In this document: in pieces, positions 45,401 to 55,919 of the stretch
Position numbering within the stretch: position 1 is the stretch's first letter
Layout of the letters: every line of letters starts with the position of its first letter
From: Isoetes taiwanensis
Lineage: Eukaryota; Streptophyta; Lycopodiopsida; Isoetales; Isoetaceae
Length of the DNA: 64,000 nt
NCBI GenBank assembly: GCA_021234155.1
Contig: JAJEKV010000020.1
Span: 1,002,938-1,066,937, forward strand
Direction of reading: 5' to 3'
The notes under the pieces: generated by a model
The model's database searches: none
What the model was told of the DNA's origin: nothing
Seen by the model: only the letters and a program-made list of their open reading frames with translations
Position numbers and translations under genes: made by a program

Positions 45401-45730
45401 CGAAAGTAAGATAGCTACCCGGTGGTGTCTTGATGTGAGGGGAGAGTTGTTGCTTACGATTCAAAGAAGATGAACGATGCGAAAGCAGCGATATCCTACC
45501 CATGATCGAGTTGCTAGCGCTTGTAATGCGTGCTCTCCGTGATTTGGAGACACTACCTTCTTGGTAGAAGATTTCACTTGGATACGGATCATCGAGTCTC
45601 CGCTATCTATCCACCCAAACCAAATCTAAATCTCCGTCGGCAAATAAGATGGATGGAATTTCTCGAGGAATATGACTTGAGATTGTATACAAGCCAGAAA
45701 GCACAATGTGGTTGCGGATGCTTTGTCACG
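45400..45730 (+). pseudogene. RNase H
   Basis: Readable blocks are DLETLPSW/HWRHYLLGRRFHLDTDHR and NLRRQIRWMEFLEEYDLRLY, typical for Ty3/gypsy RNase H. The first catalytic Asp region near 45,400 is in a different frame. Confidence 0.75.
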
Positions 45731-45847
45731 CCATCCCTTCATAACCCAAGACCCATTGTAATGCTATTTCCACACTCACCGAAGTTTGGGGAAGCGAGAT
45801 AGAACAGACCTTGGCCACGATTCGAAATTCGTAATATTTGGGAAAGT

Positions 45848-46720
45848 TTGGGTAAGGAAGCCCAGACCGATAGAGAACGTGAAGCATTCCGTTCATATAA
45901 GAAGGAGGGCAATTTATTATATTACAAAGATAAGTTGTGTGTTCCAGCGACTTCAGGGGTGCGAAAGTTGATTCTCCATGACACACACAACAGCCCTATA
46001 GCAGGACATGCGGGCTTTATGAAAACTTACTTTAAGATCCGCTCCAGCTATTTTGGCCTTCCATGAAGAAGGATATTGCTAAGTACATCAAACAATTGTC
46101 GGTTTGTTGACAAACCAAGGCCGAGCAATTAAGAGTTCCCGGGAGTTGCAACCTTTGGATGTGCCCAACGCCAAGTGGGAAGTCATATAAACCATGGATT
46201 TCATTGTGGGGCTTCCAATGCATCTCGCGTGGGTATGATGCCTTAATGGTCGTGGTCGACAAATTATCAAAGATGGCTCACTTCCTGCCATGTCGCACCA
46301 CGGACACCGCCTTCGACACCGCCTTGCTTTTTGCAAAGGAAATTTTCAGGTTGCACGGGATGCCGAGAGTAATTATATCCCATGGGGATCCTAAGTTCGC
46401 CGCTGCATTCCGGAAGGATTTCTTCGCCACCATCCGCCAAGCTTGCCATGAGTACAGCCTACCATCCTCGCAGATTGATGGTCAAACGTAACGTGTCAAT
46501 CGTATTATCGAAGATATGCTAAGAAGCTATGTATGGAGTAAACAGTCACAATGGGCGGATTATATTTACTTGGTGGAATTCGCCTACAACAGTACAAAGC
46601 AGGAGTCTTCTAGAATGTCTCCTTTCATGATAAATTATGGCTACCAATGTCTTACTCCAGACACATGGCATAATCCTGTTTCTAAAGTGGAGGTCTCTCA
46701 ACAACTCCTTCTAGAAATGC
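45848..46720 (+). pseudogene. Integrase
   Basis: Frame 45,848-46,066 contains the N-terminal zinc-finger region (RKLILHDTHNSPIAGHAGF, His-x-His). The core is at 46,159-46,491 (ALMVVVDKLSKMAHFLPC and GMPRVIISHGDPKF) and the STNGQT-equivalent near 46,480. It continues in 46,516-46,700 with VEFAYNSTKQ. One in-frame stop (46,489) and several shifts interrupt it. Confidence 0.9.
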
Positions 46721-47205
46721 AGGCCTTGGTGGAAGAAGTTCGGGGTTACTTATTGGCCGCACGTAGTCGTCAGAAGAGTCTAGCGGATAAGCACCGAACC
46801 CCACGAATCTTCCAGGTGGGCGAATCGGTTTGGCTTAAAATCAAAGTAAAACAAGCCAAGCTTAAAATTGGTAACTGTAAGAAGCTGGCACCCAGATGGG
46901 CTGGGCCGTTCACGATTACTCAACGTGTGGGAGAACAGGCATATCGATTAGACTTGCCACCCCGCTTGAAGATCCACAAGGTCTTTCACGTGAGTCTTCT
47001 GAAGCAACACACCCCTGATCCGGAGGAGGTTTTGGATACCCCTACCCTCCTAGAAATGACCAAGAGCAAATGGAAATAGTGCCCGAAGCTCTTCTTGATC
47101 GAGCTTACAAACGCACCGTAAGGACTCAAATGTTGCAATACTTGGTCAAGTGGAAGCACTTACCAGCTTGAAGATGCTACGGGTGATGAAGATAGACCTT
47201 GAGAA
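46720..47205 (+). pseudogene. Integrase GPF/Y region and chromodomain
   Basis: Frame 46,516-47,079 encodes VGESVWLKIKVKQAKLKIG, KLAPRWAGPFTITQRVG (the GPF/Y motif) and LKIHKVFHVSLLKQH. After a shift near 47,065 the chromodomain reads PEALLDRAYKRT and MLQYLVKWKHL, then a stop-bearing EDAT equivalent. Confidence 0.85.
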
Positions 47206-47209
47206 GCAC

Positions 47210-47913
47210 TATCCGGACTTCATGCGCGGGAATCTCAGGTCGCACCATCAACGATGCTATCAACCCCGCTCCCGGCGGTAAGCTTGAAGGCTTGATTGAC
47301 CGAGAGTCATGTTTTAGAGGGGTAGACGCATCGTATATGATAGTAATAACCGATGATGAGATCACCTTCGTGTTCTCTAGGATGTAGTGTATGGTTGATG
47401 TTGACATGACCGCGAATTGCTAGGAAGGCATCTAGTAAATAGACTGCGTTCGTTCTGCCTATAAGAGGAATTGCAAGCCGTACACATGATAGATTCCCTT
47501 CTACATATTTTTTCTTTTTATTTCTAGGGGTGGTCCCCGCAACCACAACTTAATCATACTATTAACCCACGTATATATGGGTTCGTGCAGGCCAATGAAC
47601 AAGTCGCCACCGCCTTTGTATAGAGGGTTGCTCGATGACCCAACTTGTCCCGTATTGGTTTTATTTACATGTATGAATTTTGTTGTCAGAATGTTTTAAA
47701 TCGGACTCCGGTCCTAAACTCCTTTGGTCATAAGATTGTATCGAGCACCCTGTTGCTTGTACTTTGATATTTTAACTTCAATGTATTACTATCCAAATTA
47801 CTATAATCTCAACGTATTAATGTTATATTCTTAACTTCATTCTCATTTGCAGTTGTTTTTACGATATGTATTCAATTAGTTAACCCTAATGCCGAGGACA
47901 AAGCATTATTTTT
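47210..47913. other. 3' untranslated part of the retrotransposon
   Basis: No convincing frame. The sequence becomes AT-rich towards the polypurine tract. Confidence 0.6.
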
Positions 47914-47927
47914 AAGGAGGGGGAGAA
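47914..47927 (+). other. Polypurine tract
   Basis: AAGGAGGGGGAGAA directly precedes the 3' LTR (TGTGACG). Confidence 0.9.
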
Positions 47928-49542
47928 TGTGACGTTCCACGATTTATACGGGTCTACTATAACGGGACACGCACAAATACAAGCACGCCACTCCCCTAGA
48001 GGTACGCTACCATGGGGGTATGGGAACTTAATTACAACCTAGGGGGTTACCTTACAAAGGATTAAAATTAGCTATGCTAATTTAACACATTATTAATAAT
48101 AACCTATAACCTAGGAAATTAGGATAATTACCAATTGGGAAGGCGCCACCTGCCCCAATCGATTGGGCAGCATGGGGATTGCCAAGTTTGGATGCCAACT
48201 TGACCCCTATCCCTGGGATTGACTCCTGAAGATCGACCAAGGAAGGCCAGGAGCTGAGCGCCATCAACCACCTGCAGAGAACCGCCATACCAGTCGTCCC
48301 TGTGAAGCCACAGCTGAATCTTCAACCGCCAGGAGATGGAGGCGCCCCATGGGAATGAGTCCAGCCAGAATTCAGGTAGGTGGCTATGTGAATTCTAGTT
48401 AACACTTGGTTGTGTCCGTCTTTCTCTGTTCTCTTTGTAATTCAATCATAGAAACTAACCCTTGATTGTACAAACAAGTTCTCTTTATATTCAATTCGGG
48501 TTCTTACTCTGAAAGGATGGATTGTTAGTTCTTTGTTTGATCTGACTCTGAAACGGGGGGGATTACGGGGGGGTAGAGGCCTCTGAACCGTGTATAGTAG
48601 TATGCTCCTAGATAGCGCCCTGTAAAGTCCCATTAAATGCGGCCTGTGCACAAGAGCCCACCGGGTCCTAGATGCTATGGTCTGGCTTAGCACCAGACAA
48701 GGAACACAGTGGTGACATGAGGGGTGGGGTCTTGCATGAGCATACAAGGCTCCTGAGACTCCTACAGTGGGCTAGGCCTGATAGCCGGTCACGTAGAGGG
48801 CCGGGTATGGGTCTGACACTCCCTGGGTGGGAAGGTGTGATCCGTATGGAGCACCTTGCACTTTGAGTAGATTTAGGGTGAGTAAGTCGGCACGGATGGG
48901 GTCGCTGATGCGGCACGTATTCTCTAGCTCACCCATGCAACCTTTGTGGATTCGGAAGGGGACGCTTCCGACCTGCCTCATCGGACCAAAGGCCATGAAC
49001 CCGGGAGTAGGCTCGTGAGGGTGATGCCCCTGAAGTTTGCGTCTCCTAAGGCTATAGCGAAGCCATAGCATGAATTGACCCATCCGCAAAGTGTGCATGT
49101 GGAGGGGCGGATGGAGTGGACAACCCTAGCCAATGTTCTATGCCGCCTAACGCCATGCCCGCACTCGGGTCGCTGATCTCTTGAGGCCCGGCCGTCACCG
49201 ATCCCGGGGAGTCCGAGCGGGGTAGAACCCGGGTTTGGGTGTTTTCTTAGGATTAGATGCATGTTCTATGCCGTTGGTATATTGGATGGATGCGCCACCC
49301 TTCGTGGTGGTTATTTATGTATATTCGTGCTGTGTGCTAACCCTTGTATTCATGCTTCCGCGACGTAGGAGTCCCATTGAAGGCGTGGGCCGAATGACCC
49401 CTTCGTGTCCTTCTTCGGGCCTCATTTCATCGATGGCCCGGACCAGACGGAGGGCCCTGCTCATGGTGAGATGACCGCCATGGGAGGGGAAAGTCCCCGT
49501 ATGTATACGTCCGAGGGTCGTATATATTCTGGGAGCGTCACA
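47928..49542 (+). repeat. 3' LTR
   Basis: From TGTGACGTTCCACG to GGGAGCGTCACA, 1,615 bp. It is followed by the GCATT target duplication at 49,543-49,547. Confidence 0.9.
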
Positions 49543-49553
49543 GCATTCCACGT

Positions 49554-50345
49554 GTTACTTCAGCTACATCTATTTCTCTTTCACAATGAAACCATTGTTT
49601 ATCAATCCATATGATTTTGGATGCTCCATATGGCCACTGTTTGACTGATCTGCACGACTCAGAAAGCGGCATGGAATAATCCGCCTGTTGTGTGCACAAG
49701 AATCCATTTGTTGATTGAAGCTAAAGGCTGGTTACTATGAATAATCCAGCAAGCCAGGAATATCCAAGAAGTTGGAAGCAAACAGAGGGCCTAAAACTCT
49801 AAACTCTTTTAGAATCTGCAACAAATCTTAGAACAGACAAAGTGAAGGAAACAAAGGCGGGTTTTGCAGCATTGCATTGTAGAATCGAAAAACCAATATC
49901 TTGTAAAAAAATACCATTATATTAATCAAGAAACATTAAAAACAAATACCTTTGTAAATGTGAGCAAAAAATCCATCTCGTGATAACCTTCCATCAGGAA
50001 GCATCCACTCCGGCAACAAGAATCCAAGAGGGCAAGTACACATGCACATGCGCATGCACATGCACATGCGCATGCACAAGCAGAATACACATGCACATGC
50101 ACATGCACACACGTGCACATGCACATGCACACACATGCGCAGTGTTCATGCACAAACATGCAGAGAAAGACAACAACCCTCGGATTGTTTCAGCCAACGA
50201 AAATTAACGGCCCATAAAGGGTGCACTCTAGAAATACTATTTAGTACACCTCAATGAATACAACAACGAAATCATAGAAAAACCATGTGAAAAAGCGTAT
50301 AAAAAACAAAAAGTAACCCCCTGTTATTATGCTACATATTCTTCT
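49554..50345. repeat. Duplicated segment, copy 1, with CACATG microsatellite
   Basis: Collinear with 52,080-53,002: both begin GTTACTTC-GCTACA, then share TTTATCAATCCATAT, AATCCGCCTGTTGTGTGCA, a hexanucleotide repeat block (here ACATGC units, 50,037-50,155), and end CCCCCTGTTATT. The His/Met/Cys-rich frames are microsatellite artefacts. Confidence 0.85.
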
Positions 50346-50349
50346 TTCC

Positions 50350-51130
50350 CTTTTACCCGTGCCTTTTTTCCTTTCACTTTGCCCTTTTCTCCTCCCTTTT
50401 CCTTTTTCCTTTCCTCATAAGAGATTAGAGCATGGCTAATCACGGTGATGGGAAGTTGTGCAATAAATCTTGGCCTTCGGATGCAATCAGATGAGCTCAA
50501 CCATCCAAATTAGGGTTTGATTCATGACATACGCTAAAACTTTATAATATAAGATTATAGCCAAATGAATATAGGACAAACATCAAAACACTAACCATCA
50601 TATCCCCTTTATGTTGATTTTGAATGAGACTTGTTGCATCCCAAGAACAACTTTGAATTTGATGAGTGGAACTTCGGATTAGGTTGAACATGTGATGTAA
50701 ATGAGTCCACAAAAGCAAATGACTCTAATGTAATAAGCATTATAATCCTCCCATTATAGTAGTCATTTCACAATTTCGCATCCTAAGCCATCTCCAATGG
50801 AACTTGCATGCAGCAAGTAGCCTCAACACATTGGACTAAATGAATGACCACAGCTTTCCATAACGAATATGCCAAACAATATCAAGGCACGGGGCCAGAA
50901 CATTTATTTCAAATATTCCCAAATTAGGCCTAGAGCAGGATGTATAAGAAGCCAGTATAACATTTTTAGCCAAATTTATAGCTTGAGATCCTCATGAAAA
51001 GTCAACTAGGATAAGCGTACTGATTAAACAGTTAAAATTTCTCTTAGGTAACAATCCAATCTACTTAAAACACAACAACAAAGGTTTTGGAAACTCATCT
51101 TTGGTCTGTGTAAATCTTCCGCTTAGGGTC
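50350..51130. other. No gene supported
   Basis: A short pyrimidine-rich stretch (50,340-50,415) precedes AT-rich sequence without a domain-bearing frame. Confidence 0.5.
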
Positions 51131-51134
51131 CCGA

Positions 51135-51232
51135 GTAACCCCCCGTGTGAATATGCACCCAAACCAAAGGGGGTTTCAGGGGGATTTTAATTTAAATGTG
51201 TTAAATGCAATGGTTTGTGTTGATTAATATTA
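51135..51232. mobile_element. MITE-family copy C, right end, interrupted by a MULE
   Basis: CCCCCCGTGTGAATATGCAC and the conserved outer flank (GGGGATTTTAATTTAAATGT) run up to TTAATATTA. The rest of the flank (GTGGTAGTTATATGTTG) resumes at 53,580, after the inserted element. Confidence 0.75.
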
Positions 51233-51431
51233 GGGAAAAACTACACCTTATGTTTTGACTAATTTCGCCACATACCCCTAATTTTTTAAAAATTATGGAA
51301 GTCAATGTATCTAGCTATGTAGAATTTCGTATATCACAAGATGCCCTTGTATTTTGCGTATTTCCTAAGATGCCCTTTTGGCAATGATTCATTTCGGCTC
51401 CCGCCTTTTTCTACAAAAAGCGTGTGCTTTT

Positions 51432-51699
51432 GCATATTCACACGGGGGGTGACTCCGGGCAACGAGAGCTGTTGGATAGGCATATTCACCCATTATTCCT
51501 TAATCTATACCGTACGTAAAGTTCCTCGTTTGTGGGGTATGCAAGTACAAAATTTGCTATACTGTATAACAAGATTCGCAAAATACTATAAGATTTCAAG
51601 CGGAATACTATATGGTGTTGATTTCATACGTGCAAAATACAATTATGAGGGCTCTCGCTGCCCTACGTCACCCCCCGTATGAATATGCACCCAAACCAA
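51432..51699. mobile_element. MITE-family copy D, inside the MULE
   Basis: The left terminal repeat is shortened (starts GCATATTCACACGGGG) and the right is full (51,668-51,699). The interior is about 90% like copy B. Confidence 0.8.
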
Positions 51700-52079
51700 A
51701 GGGGGTTTAAGGGGGATTTTAATTTAAATGTGTTGGACTCAATGGTTGTGTTAATTAATGTCAATGGTCGTTATGTATTGGTTGTTAATGTCAATGGTTG
51801 TTATGTGTTGGTTGTTATGTGTTGGGGGATTTAATTTTTATATGTTGGATGCCTCATAATTGTATTTTTGCACGCATTTAAATCAACACCATAAAAACTA
51901 GAAAAAAACTAGAATTCATTTGAGGCTTTCATCACCTGTAGCTTTTGAATTTGATCACAATAAAATAAATAGAACATAAGTAAAAGTTACCATAAAGATA
52001 GAGCAGATTGATCCCATTATTTCTGAAAGTCATAAAGTTTGCAAAACAAAGAAAACCCTATGTTATTATGCTACATATT

Positions 52080-53002
52080 GTTACTTCCGCTACAACTATT
52101 TCTCTTTCACAATGACACCATTGTTTATCAATCCATATAATTTTGGATGCTCCATCTCTAGCTTAAAGGTAATGCATGATTCACCTTATGGTTCAATTAA
52201 AGTTCCAAACCTACAATATAAATGCATTCTTGTGGCCACCGCTTGACTGGGACTCATGCGTGACATGGAAAAGGGCGTGGAATAATCCGCCTGTTGTGTG
52301 CATAAGAATCCGTTTGTTGATTGAAGCTAAAGGCTGGCTGCTATGAACAATCCGGCAGCCAGGAACCAAACAGAGGGCTAAACTCTAAATTCTTTTTGAA
52401 TCTGCAGCAAATCTTAGGAAGGAAACAAAAGGGGGTTTTGCAGCACTACATTGTAGAATCAGGAAACCAATTCCTTGTAAAAAAAAACATTATGCTAACT
52501 GAAGAAACATTAAAAAACAAATACCTTTGTAAGTGTGAGCAAAAAATCCATCTCGTGGTAGTAAAATCCACTCCGGCAATAAGAATCCAAGAGGGCAGGT
52601 ACACATGCATATGCACACACATGCACACATGCACATGCACATGCACATGCACATGCACTTGCACTTGCACTTGCACTTGCACTTGCACTTGCACTTGCAC
52701 TTGCACATGCACAATACACATGCACATGCATATACATGAACATGCACATGTACACACATGCACATGCATGTGCACATGCACATGCATACACATGCGCAGT
52801 GTTCATGCACAAACACATGCAGAGAAAGACAACAACCCTCGGATTGTTCCAACCAACGAAAATCAACGGCCCATAAAGGGTGCACTCTAGAAATACTATT
52901 TAGTACACCTCAACAAATACAACAACGAAATCATAGAAAAACCATGTGAAAAAGCGTATAAAAATCTAAAACTAACCCCCTGTTATTGTGCTACATATTC
53001 TG
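52080..53002. repeat. Duplicated segment, copy 2, with expanded ACTTGC repeat
   Basis: Longer than copy 1, partly because of a run of about ten ACTTGC hexamers (52,650-52,707) beside ACATGC units. Confidence 0.85.
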
Positions 53003-53103
53003 GTGCTTCATACCATCATCTTCATTCTAGTGAGTTTATCTTAAGGCTTCAGTACCAGTAGTGAGTTTATATAAAGGCTTCAACATCTTAAGCTTTTAGG
53101 ATT

Positions 53104-53391
53104 TTGATTCTTTTGCCATCAGCGACTTTTGCCATAACAATTTGCCAAAAAAAATTCGGATGCTACAGTAACATCGTTGCAATGCTGTTTACTTTTTCGG
53201 ATGCTACAGTAACATCGATTCATGCTACAGTGACCCATCGCTATAACCCATCGCTTATAATCGATCCTATTCATCGATTCTTAAGCTTCACGCATTTTGA
53301 TTCTGCCACAATCATTAACGACAGCAAGGCCACGTATTGGAGCGATCCGAAATTGCCATTCGAAATTGCCACAGACGGTGTTTTCCCATAG
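53104..53391 (+). other. Open frame of doubtful status
   Basis: A 95-codon frame overlapping short direct repeats (CGGATGCTACAGTAACATCG twice at 53,157 and 53,198). No family is recognised; it lies within the MULE near its right end. Probably not a gene. Confidence 0.15.
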
Positions 53392-54658
53392 GGATCCAAA
53401 ATTGCCATAAGGGCATTTCAGGAATTAACCTAAAACTTAAGGTTAATTGAACAATTTTTAAAACTACAAAATACCTTGTACGTTGACCAGAGGCATTCCA
53501 TAAATTTTTGAAAAGTTAGGGGTATGTGGCAAAATTAGTCAAAACATACGGGTATTTTGTAGTTTTTTCCTTAATATTAGTGGTAGTTATATGTTGACTT
53601 TGTTATGTCAAAAAAACAAACTCCTCAGGAATCAAGGCTGGGCTAAACTGGAGCTCTTGGAGGTCCAAGGGCGATGGAGCTCTTAGAGATGATTGATTCC
53701 CAATGTTTATCAGCCTCCCTCAAGATCTCCCTTTTCATTCATTCAATATGCCTCTTACGTGCATATGGCAGGTTTTGTTGCCAAAAGGAAGAGGTCATAC
53801 ATGGCAGAATCCCCTCATATGGCTCTCCACCTCAATCAACCTCACCATACTAGCTTTAGCCCAGAGGCAGTTCTCTTGTCCCCAGAGTGGGAGGTCATAT
53901 ATCATCTCTTTCAACACACTTGCAGAAAACAAATTTGCCAAGTCATCGTCACTCACTACAGAAGTTACAAGCACAGGTGCAATTCGAAAGCACAGGAGGA
54001 GGCTCAACTCATGCATTGCTAAAGGTGCAACTCGTAAAAGAGAGGAACCACATCAAAGCCTTAAAAACTAGGTTCAGCCATCTGAGGACTGCTTTGGCTT
54101 GGCCAATTGAGCATATAAGCAGATCAATTATGCATAGACATTGCTGCAACTACAAAAAGCTTGACAATATATCATAAACTTAAGAAGTTTGAGCCTAGCT
54201 TCATGATGGGCCAGATTTAAAACCATCATGGAGTTATCAAAGCTTGCAGAACAGAAGTTTAACAAGAGCGTACACATTGATTTTCTTCAACATCGTACAT
54301 TCTAACCATGGTTCTAACAAAATTTGAATTTCAGATTTATCCAATAGCCACATCCAAGTAATTACACAACCACTCTTACTCAGATGCGCAAGAAAGAATA
54401 CTAGTGAACTTTACAACTTCTGCAACCACAATAAGCGGTATTATTTTTCTAGAAGGTAACATGGATTATCAAGTAAAATGTTTTACCTCCTATGTGGCTC
54501 AGCACGTCGCCTTACCAGGATGAAAAGAGCTACATATGCCAACGCATGCCTTAGAATCTCCGTCTCAGTGAGCCAAGTCATACCGATAGTGAGCCTGAGC
54601 TCAGACCACAGCAATCTTCCTGCTGGAGGTGTCAATTACATCAATATTGACAAAGCTA

Positions 54659-55146
54659 CTATTGTGCTGCATTTCCATTCAACAGATCAGAAATAGGGAC
54701 ATCTGTCTCTTTTCTCGATACGAGGTCCTTTACATGCACAACACCTTGTTCCTTCTCCCTGGTACCCAAAATTATCAACCTCTTTGCATTTACCCGTTCA
54801 ATATGTTTGAAAATTCTACAAGAAATTTCATGCTTTAAAGTCTTAATAAATTTCTTACTAACTTTGAATAATATGTGGAACAACTTTTACTAACCACTTC
54901 AGCCGCAGCATGTCAACTGTTCGTCCAGAATTCCGAAGACTTGAAGCAATCTCGCATGCATCTGAATGAAGGTTTTCTTCCAGTGGAGCTATAACATCAT
55001 CCACCTCAATATTTGGGAATGGCATGAGGGACTTTTCCTTTAATAGCTGCAAGAACCAAGTGAAGTTTACTTTTAAGCTTAGCTGTGTATTTACCAGGGC
55101 ACAACGTACCTCAATGATAGCAGCGTCACCAAATCCAAAATCACAC
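54659..55146 (-). pseudogene. Organellar histidyl-tRNA synthetase, last three exons
   Basis: On the minus strand a 37-bp exon (55,146-55,110) encodes CDFGFGDAAIIE, matching the end of the class II catalytic domain, with acceptor CTGCAG and donor GTACGT. The next exon from 55,046 starts LLKEKSLMPFP and holds VDDVIAPLEENLHSDA and IASSLRNSGRTVDM. The final exon (54,825-54,659) reads FKHIERVNAKRLIILGTREK and VVHVKDLVSRKETDV. These are the anticodon-binding domain of plant organelle-type HisRS, which charges tRNA-His. The exon 2-3 junction does not splice cleanly in frame. I found no convincing catalytic exons upstream (55.3-60 kb), so this is likely a gene fragment. Confidence 0.7.
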
Positions 55147-55486
55147 CTGCAGCAATATCCAGACACACAGATTCCTAATATGGCGGGGTCAACCACTTCT
55201 GCCCTTTGCACATTTTCTTCCATCAGCATTTCATGTTGTACAATCAAATCCCTTGAGATGTGGCTCCTTTGCCTTTGCCTTCCCGAGCCCTGAAAGAAGA
55301 AAATGTCGAAGCAAACTCCAAAAAACCCTAAAATACCTTTTGTTCGATGCCTGCATGTTTGATTTTCAGATATGTAGAGAAATCATAGGTATGACCATTG
55401 AAAAATGCCACTAAATTTGGAGCGACAGTATATGAACTCTAGATATACCAATTAGTATGTCTCGCGAACAGTCATCAAATCATATA

Positions 55487-55809
55487 AAAACCCCCTTGAA
55501 ACCCCCTTTGGTTTGGGTGCATATTCACACGGGGGGTGACGTAGGGCAGCGAGAGCACCCGTAAAATCATGTTACACATGTACAAAATTAACACCATATG
55601 GTACATTGCCTCAAATCTTATAGTATTTCGCAAATTGTGTTATACAGTATATCAAAACTTGTACAGGCATACCCCACAAACGAGGATCTCTATGTACGGT
55701 CTAGATCGAGGAATAAAGGGCATTTATGCTTATCCAACAGCTCTCGATGCCCGGAGTCACCCCCCGTGTGAATATGCACCCAAACCAAAGGGGGTTTCAA
55801 GGGGGTTTT
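55487..55809. mobile_element. MITE-family copy E, perfect 54-bp terminal inverted repeats
   Basis: The ends at 55,487-55,540 and 55,756-55,809 are exact inverted copies (starting AAAACCCCCTTGAAACCCCC). The interior is inverted relative to copies B and D. The GGGCCCTTCGGGCCC hairpin follows at 55,899-55,913, as in the 33-35 kb copies. Confidence 0.85.
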
Positions 55810-55919
55810 AATTTAAAATTGTTAAATGTAATGGTTTGTGTTAATTAATGTTAATGGTAGTCATATGATATGTTGGTTGTTATATGAAAATTTTTTTTGG
55901 GCCCTTCGGGCCCTAACAA

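Larger units (their letters stand above)
36459..49542 (+). mobile_element. 13.1-kb LTR retrotransposon (Ty3/gypsy chromovirus) with extra leader genes
   Basis: Two LTRs in the same orientation, 5-bp target duplications, an initiator-Met primer site and a polypurine tract define the limits exactly. The Pol order protease-RT-RNase H-integrase-chromodomain is Ty3/gypsy chromovirus. Between primer site and gag lie about 4.9 kb of extra sequence with protein-coding character, including a histone-H3 fold. The element interrupts sequence that continues in the duplicated segment at 49,554. Every coding block is broken by small indels, although the LTRs are nearly identical over their first ~640 bp. 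Confidence 0.9.
51233..53570. mobile_element. Non-autonomous Mutator-like element (MULE), 2.34 kb
   Basis: Both sides carry the 9-bp duplication TTAATATTA (51,224-51,232 and 53,571-53,579). The left end starts GGGAAAAACTACACC and the right end is its inverted counterpart (GTAGTTTTTTCC). Inverted similarity extends about 80 bp, through TATGTTTTGACTAATTT and GCCACATACCCCTAA. A 9-bp duplication with long inverted repeats is the MULE signature. No transposase is inside. It contains MITE copy D and copy 2 of the duplicated segment. Confidence 0.8.

Noticed and set aside
50037..50155. His/Met/Cys-rich frames on both strands resembling metal-binding proteins
   Set aside because: They are translations of the ACATGC microsatellite; the same occurs at 52.6-52.8 kb.
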